Part shown: one piece after another, positions 7,817-11,490 of the stretch | Position numbering within the stretch: the first letter of the stretch is position 1 | How the letters are laid out: each line of letters opens with the position of its first letter | Assembly: GCA_027306845.1 (NCBI GenBank) | Contig: DAHUYY010000037.1 | Coordinates: 1 to 11,490 of the forward strand | Direction: 5' to 3' | Length of the DNA stretch: 11,490 nt | Source: Vulcanimicrobiota bacterium | Lineage (GTDB): Bacteria; Vulcanimicrobiota; Vulcanimicrobiia; Vulcanimicrobiales; Vulcanimicrobiaceae | Translations under genes and position numbers: made by a program | The notes under the pieces: model-generated | What the model was told of the DNA's origin: nothing | Database searches by the model: none | What the model saw: the letters and a program-made list of their open reading frames with translations, nothing else

Positions 7817-9240
7817 TGCTGCTCGCACTCGTCCTCCTCCCCATCGTCGCCGGATCGGTGATGTTGTTGCTCCGCGGCGAAGATCGCCGGCTCTATCGCG
7901 GCATCGGTGTGGTCGTCGCTCTGGCGACGCTGGTTCTCGCATTTGCGGCGCGTTCGGAGGACTGGAGCGCACCGTGGCTGCGGGCGCCGTTCGTCGCCAA
8001 TTTCCATCTCGGCATCGGCGCGTTGGCCTTCTGGCTCATCGTGTTGCTCGCGCTGTGCACGGCCTGCGCGGTGCTCGCCGTCGACAGTGCGCGCCCCCGC
8101 GCCCTTGTCGGGCAGCTCTTGCTCTTAGAAGGGACGATGCTCGGCCTCTTTATTTCGCGCGATTTGTTGCTCTTCGCGTTATTCTACGATCTCATGCTCG
8201 TGCCGGTCTTTTTCGTCCTTCTCGAACGCGGCGAACACCCGCGCGACGCATGGCGCTATATCATCTATAACTTCGCCGGCGGGCTGTTGCTATTATTTGC
8301 AACGGCGGCCTTCGGCGTTCTGCACGGCACGACCGATGTGATCGGCAGTGCCGGGAACGCGATCTCCGGCACCTGGGCCCCATGGATATTCTGGGGTTTC
8401 GCCATTGCATTCTTGGTGAAGACACCGGCCTTCCCGCTCCACACGTGGATGCCGAATACCTACGCGAGCCTCCCACCGCCGGTCGCCGCCGTCGTCGGGG
8501 CCGTGCAATCGAAGGCCGGTCTCTACGGATTTTTCGTTATCGCTATGACGCTGATGCCGCAGGAGATCGCACGCTATTCCACCGCTCTGATCGTGTTGGG
8601 AACGATATCGCTGCTCTACGGCGCGGTTGCGGCATTGGTGCAGAGCGATGCAAAGCGGGTGGTCGCATACTCCTCGCTCTCGCATCTCGGCCTGATCGTG
8701 ATCGCCATCGCGACGCAGCAGCCGCTCGCGCTTGCCGGAGCGGCACTCTATATCGTCGCGCACGGTCTTTTTACCGCGGCGCTCTTTATCGGGCTCGGTT
8801 ACGTCGAGGAGCGCGAGGAGACACGCTCGCTCGCGCGTCTGCGCGGAATCGGCGCGAGCAATCCGCGCCTTGCCGGTGCATTGACGATTGCGGGGCTCGC
8901 GATGTTGGGGCTGCCCGGCCTCGCGGGGTTCGTCGGCGAATTAGTAATTATTACCGGCATCGTACAGAGCGGGAATATCGCGGTGGCGATCGTCGCCGTC
9001 ATCTCCGTCGTTCTCGCGTCGGCATACGTACTACGGCTCTTCCAGGGAATCGTGAACGGTCCGGTCGCGCACGATCTTCCGGTGCGCCGCGACCTTACAT
9101 GGCGTGAAGGCATTGCCATAGCGCCGTTACTCCTCGCGCTGCTCTATCTCGGCGTGAACCCTCACGCAGTCCTCGCAAGCGGATCGGTCGCGATACCGCG
9201 AGCTCCACAATCATCTTCCGCCGGAGTGACGATGCCATGA
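7816..9240 (+). CDS. nuoM: NADH-quinone oxidoreductase subunit M, with Asp at the TM5 carboxylate
   Basis: Middle antiporter-like (ND4-type) pumping subunit of the membrane arm; 474 residues, a little shorter than E. coli (509), with about 14 hydrophobic segments. Conserved lysines are K202 (FLVKTPAFPLHTW) and K233 (QSKAGLYG), spaced 31 residues as in E. coli K234/K265. E375 lies in the TM12 motif GLPGLAGFVGE. In TM5 the usual WE-x-MLVP or YE-x-ML(V/I)P is FYDLMLVP, so D125 stands where E. coli has Glu144. The usual WLPDAH is WMPNTY, with N214 for the Asp, followed by a Pro-rich ASLPPPV. The ATG shares one base with the nuoL stop (TGATG), with GGAG at 7805-7808 upstream. The stop overlaps nuoN by 4 nt. 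An MrpD-type antiporter is the other relative, excluded by context. Confidence 0.95.
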   Translation: MLLALVLLPIVAGSVMLLLRGEDRRLYRGIGVVVALATLVLAFAARSEDWSAPWLRAPFVANFHLGIGALAFWLIVLLALCTACAVLAVDSARPRALVGQLLLLEGTMLGLFISRDLLLFALFYDLMLVPVFFVLLERGEHPRDAWRYIIYNFAGGLLLLFATAAFGVLHGTTDVIGSAGNAISGTWAPWIFWGFAIAFLVKTPAFPLHTWMPNTYASLPPPVAAVVGAVQSKAGLYGFFVIAMTLMPQEIARYSTALIVLGTISLLYGAVAALVQSDAKRVVAYSSLSHLGLIVIAIATQQPLALAGAALYIVAHGLFTAALFIGLGYVEEREETRSLARLRGIGASNPRLAGALTIAGLAMLGLPGLAGFVGELVIITGIVQSGNIAVAIVAVISVVLASAYVLRLFQGIVNGPVAHDLPVRRDLTWREGIAIAPLLLALLYLGVNPHAVLASGSVAIPRAPQSSSAGVTMP

Positions 9241-10670
9241 CGCTGCCTTTTACCCACGTCGATTGGGCGGCTGTCGCGCCGCTTGAAGTGCTCGCCGCAA
9301 CCGGATTGCTCGTGTTGCTCTTCGATCTCATTTGGCGCCCATTTGCGCCGCGCGGTATCTCGCTGAGCGTTGCCCTCCTCGGGACGATTCTTACCGCGGT
9401 GCTCGTCGCGCAACAATACGGAACGAATGTTGCCGCCTTCAACGGCGGCTACGTCGTCGGAAACTTCAGCGTGCTCTTCGGCGAGGTCGTCTTACTTGGA
9501 ACGCTCGGCGCGCTCGCGCTTATGGGGCGTGGCGGAAGCGACCGCGAGAGCGCCGGAACGATCGCATTGCTGTTGTGGAGCGCTTGTGGCGCGTTGTTGC
9601 TGGCGGCTGCGGCGACCACCATGACGATTTTCTTGGGAATCGAATTGCTCTCGCTCGCGCTCTACTGCCTCTGCGGGCTTGCCGACCGTAAGAGTGCCCG
9701 CGAAGCGGCGCTTAAATATTTATTGCTCTCATCGACTGCATCCGCAGTGCTGCTCTTCGGCATGGCGTTGCTCTTCGGGGCGAGCGGAAGCGTCTCGCTT
9801 GCAGCGCTTGCAACTCCGGCGATGGCGACGAATCCGCTTTTTTGGATGGGTAGCGGTTTCTTTCTCGTCGGCATAGCATTTAAGCTCAGTCTCGTTCCTT
9901 TCCACGCGTGGGCGCCCGATGTGTACGAGGGGGCACCGCTGCCGATCGCCGCATTTATGACCGTCGTGACCAAGGCCGCGACGATTGCGATATTTGCGCG
10001 CTTTGCCTATGCGGCGCTCCCGGCCGGCGCATCGCAGATGCTCTTACTCCCGATCTGGGTGGTCGCCGGCATCTCGATGATCGTCGGGAACGTCGGCATG
10101 CTCGCTCAGCACGATCTCAAACGTCTTCTCGGCTACTCCGGCATCGCGCAGGTCGGCTATATTCTTGCAGCGCTTGCGGGAACGACGCGTTTGGGATTGC
10201 GCTATGCATTTTTCTATCTCGTCGTCTATGCAGTGATGAACCTGGGTGCGTTTGCGGTTGCTGCGGTCTTGAGCTCGGGCGATGCGGAAGAAGGAACGCA
10301 ACTCCAGAGCTATCGCGGGCTCGGAGCGCGCCGTCCGTTGCTCGCCGCCGCGATGACGTTCTTCTTATTGGCACTCGCGGGCTTGCCGCCGACCGCCGGA
10401 TTTTTAGGGAAAATCCTGATCCTTGCCGCCGCGGCAGGGAGCGGCTATCTCTGGCTCGCCGCGCTCCTTCTGGTCGGCACGGCGATCTCGCTCTACGCGT
10501 ACGCGAAGATCATTCTCGCGATGTACCGCCCGGATCACCGGGTTCATGGCGCCGAAACCCTCCGGGGCGCGCCGCTGCCCTGGGTTAGCCTCGCGCTCTG
10601 CCTCGTCGCGACGGTCGCCCTGACCTTCTATCCGCTCCTGCCCTCCGGCTTACTTCCGCTCGTCAAATAA
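9237..10670 (+). CDS. nuoN: NADH-quinone oxidoreductase subunit N
   Basis: Antiporter-like (ND2-type) pumping subunit adjoining NuoK; 477 residues against 485 in E. coli, with about 14 hydrophobic segments. The proton-channel residues are all canonical: TM5 E136 in FLGIELLSLALY, K216 in AFKLSLVPFHAWAPDVYEG, K246 in VVTKAATIAIFAR, and TM12 K392 in GLPPTAGFLGK. They correspond to E. coli E133, K217, K247 and K395. The ATG overlaps the nuoM stop (ATGA), with GGAG at 9223-9226 about 10 nt upstream. It is the last gene of the nuo cluster. It ends in TAA at 10668-10670, with no convincing intrinsic terminator after it. Confidence 0.96.
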   Translation: MTLPFTHVDWAAVAPLEVLAATGLLVLLFDLIWRPFAPRGISLSVALLGTILTAVLVAQQYGTNVAAFNGGYVVGNFSVLFGEVVLLGTLGALALMGRGGSDRESAGTIALLLWSACGALLLAAAATTMTIFLGIELLSLALYCLCGLADRKSAREAALKYLLLSSTASAVLLFGMALLFGASGSVSLAALATPAMATNPLFWMGSGFFLVGIAFKLSLVPFHAWAPDVYEGAPLPIAAFMTVVTKAATIAIFARFAYAALPAGASQMLLLPIWVVAGISMIVGNVGMLAQHDLKRLLGYSGIAQVGYILAALAGTTRLGLRYAFFYLVVYAVMNLGAFAVAAVLSSGDAEEGTQLQSYRGLGARRPLLAAAMTFFLLALAGLPPTAGFLGKILILAAAAGSGYLWLAALLLVGTAISLYAYAKIILAMYRPDHRVHGAETLRGAPLPWVSLALCLVATVALTFYPLLPSGLLPLVK

Positions 10671-10706
10671 TTTCGTTAGGGAACCCTCGCACTCGGCTCC
10701 GACTTT

Positions 10707-10715
10707 TGCTACAAT
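10707..10715 (+). promoter_or_regulatory. Extended -10 promoter for the downstream TPR gene
   Basis: TGCTACAAT matches the extended -10 consensus TGnTATAAT with one mismatch. It sits in the 54-nt spacer between nuoN and the next gene. No good -35 hexamer is found 16-19 nt upstream, consistent with an extended -10 promoter. Transcription would be expected to start near 10721-10723, only a few bases before the ATG at 10725, so the mRNA would be leaderless or nearly so. The motif is seen directly; the activity is inferred. Confidence 0.5.
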
Positions 10716-10724
10716 AGGTCGGCG

Positions 10725-11490
10725 ATGAGATCGCCCATGCTCGTGCTGGGCCTCGCCTTCGCGGGGCTCCTTGCCATCGCTGCAGCGCCGCTGCCGGCTC
10801 TTGCGGGCTTCGTCGTGAATCCCTCGAGCGCCCAGGTCTCGCATGGCTTCCCCTCCGACCCCAAAGGCGCGATCCGCGCCGCGCGCGCCCTCGTTGCCGT
10901 CGGCCATCTCAAGCAAGCGATCGCGGGGCTGAAACTCTATACCGCCGAGCATCCGCGCGAGATCGGGGTTCGTCGTTTCCTCGGCGATCTGTACTACCGT
11001 GCCGGCGAGCTCGGCATGGCGCAGCAGACCTATCTTGCTATCGTCACCGACTTCGGCGGCGACCGCGAGACCTACAATCGCCTGGGCAGCGTCTATGCCT
11101 CGGAGAACCACATCAACCAAGCGATCGGATATTTCGATAAGAGTTTGCCGGCCGCCGATTCGGTGATCGATCTCGTTTCGTTGCACCGGCGCAAGGGAGA
11201 TTTAGCGGGTTTCATTTCCTACACGCGCGCAGAGGCGCTCGCGCATCCGAACGATCCCGGCTTGCAGGACGACCTCGGCCAGGTTTACGAGTCGGTGAAG
11301 CGACCCGGGCGCGCCGAGCGTGCGTTCCGCCGCGCGCTCGCTCTTGCGCCGCAGGATGCAGGGGCGCTCAACGGCCTGGGGCTCGCGATGCTCGACCAAG
11401 GGCTCGTGAAGGATGCGATCGCGGATTTTCAACAGTGTTTGAGCGAACTTCCCGGCGATTATAAGTGCACGAATAATTTGGCGGTAGCCG
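10725..11490 (+). CDS. Exported tetratricopeptide-repeat protein (3' partial)
   Basis: The frame is open from ATG 10725 to the window end, giving 255 residues with no stop. Residues 1-27 look like a Sec signal peptide: a short N-region with R2, a hydrophobic core at about 5-21, and an A-L-A end suggesting cleavage after A27, so the protein is probably periplasmic or cell-surface. The rest is helical repeats of about 34 residues with TPR spacing: about 46-79 (LVAVGHLKQAIAGLKLY), 80-113 (LGDLYYRAGELGMAQQTY), 114-146 (LGSVYASENHINQAIGYF), a degenerate unit at 147-177, 178-211 (LGQVYESVKRPGRAERAF) and 212-245 (LGLAMLDQGLVKDAIADF). TPR domains usually bind other proteins; the partner and role cannot be read from the sequence. 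A weak AGG at 10716-10718 could be a ribosome binding site, but the -10 element overlaps this area. It is not an obvious complex I assembly factor; adjacency to nuoN may be incidental. Confidence 0.85.
   Translation, partial: MRSPMLVLGLAFAGLLAIAAAPLPALAGFVVNPSSAQVSHGFPSDPKGAIRAARALVAVGHLKQAIAGLKLYTAEHPREIGVRRFLGDLYYRAGELGMAQQTYLAIVTDFGGDRETYNRLGSVYASENHINQAIGYFDKSLPAADSVIDLVSLHRRKGDLAGFISYTRAEALAHPNDPGLQDDLGQVYESVKRPGRAERAFRRALALAPQDAGALNGLGLAMLDQGLVKDAIADFQQCLSELPGDYKCTNNLAVA

Noticed and set aside
10671..10724. Possible intrinsic terminator or operator (AGGG-AA-CCCT; CCGAC...GTCGG around the -10)
   Set aside because: The first has a 2-nt loop and no T-run. The second has only 5-bp arms separated by 14 nt, which is expected by chance.
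1..11490. Mobile elements, tRNA genes, CRISPR arrays or a hidden novel system
   Set aside because: The window is almost continuous recognisable nuo coding sequence. No direct-repeat arrays, transposase or integrase sequence, or tRNA-like folds were noticed, and the only gap over 50 nt is the 54-nt spacer after nuoN.

Overview
The window is a GC-rich bacterial chromosome segment (about 60% G+C by eye). It is filled almost end to end by the distal part of a nuo operon encoding the proton-pumping NADH:quinone oxidoreductase (respiratory complex I). All genes lie on the + strand in the classical order nuoF (5' end outside the window)-G-H-I-J-K-L-M-N. They are packed tightly: several start and stop codons overlap by 1 to 8 nt, and the largest gap inside the operon is 15 nt between nuoH and nuoI. 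This points to one polycistronic mRNA with coupled translation. nuoA to nuoE are presumably just upstream.

Layout: 1-3341 encodes the peripheral arm (NuoF with FMN, NADH site and N3 cluster; NuoG with four Fe-S sites, including the optional N7). 3345-4925 encodes the junction (membrane subunit NuoH and the 2x[4Fe-4S] subunit NuoI). 4922-5838 encodes the small membrane subunits NuoJ and NuoK. 5831-10670 encodes the three antiporter-like pumping subunits NuoL, NuoM and NuoN. After a 54-nt spacer with an extended -10 promoter, 10725-11490 holds the start of a separate gene for an exported tetratricopeptide-repeat protein that runs off the window.

The genes work together as one machine. NADH is oxidised at NuoF, electrons pass through the clusters of NuoF, NuoG and NuoI to quinone near NuoH, and the coupled motion or charge change drives proton transfer through NuoH/J/K, NuoN, NuoM and NuoL. 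The set is typical of aerobic or anaerobically respiring bacteria. No taxonomic marker gene is present. The base composition and protein style would suit one of the less-cultivated phyla (for example Eremiobacterota or a Chloroflexota-like lineage), but that is a guess.

I found no novel system such as a mobile element, CRISPR array or defence island. The most notable signals are inside ordinary-looking genes. NuoL lacks the near-invariant TM5 glutamate (Gly here) and also the conserved TM6 arginine (Val here). NuoM has Asp in place of the equivalent Glu. NuoN keeps the canonical residues. The promoter of the downstream TPR gene is placed so that its transcript would be nearly leaderless.
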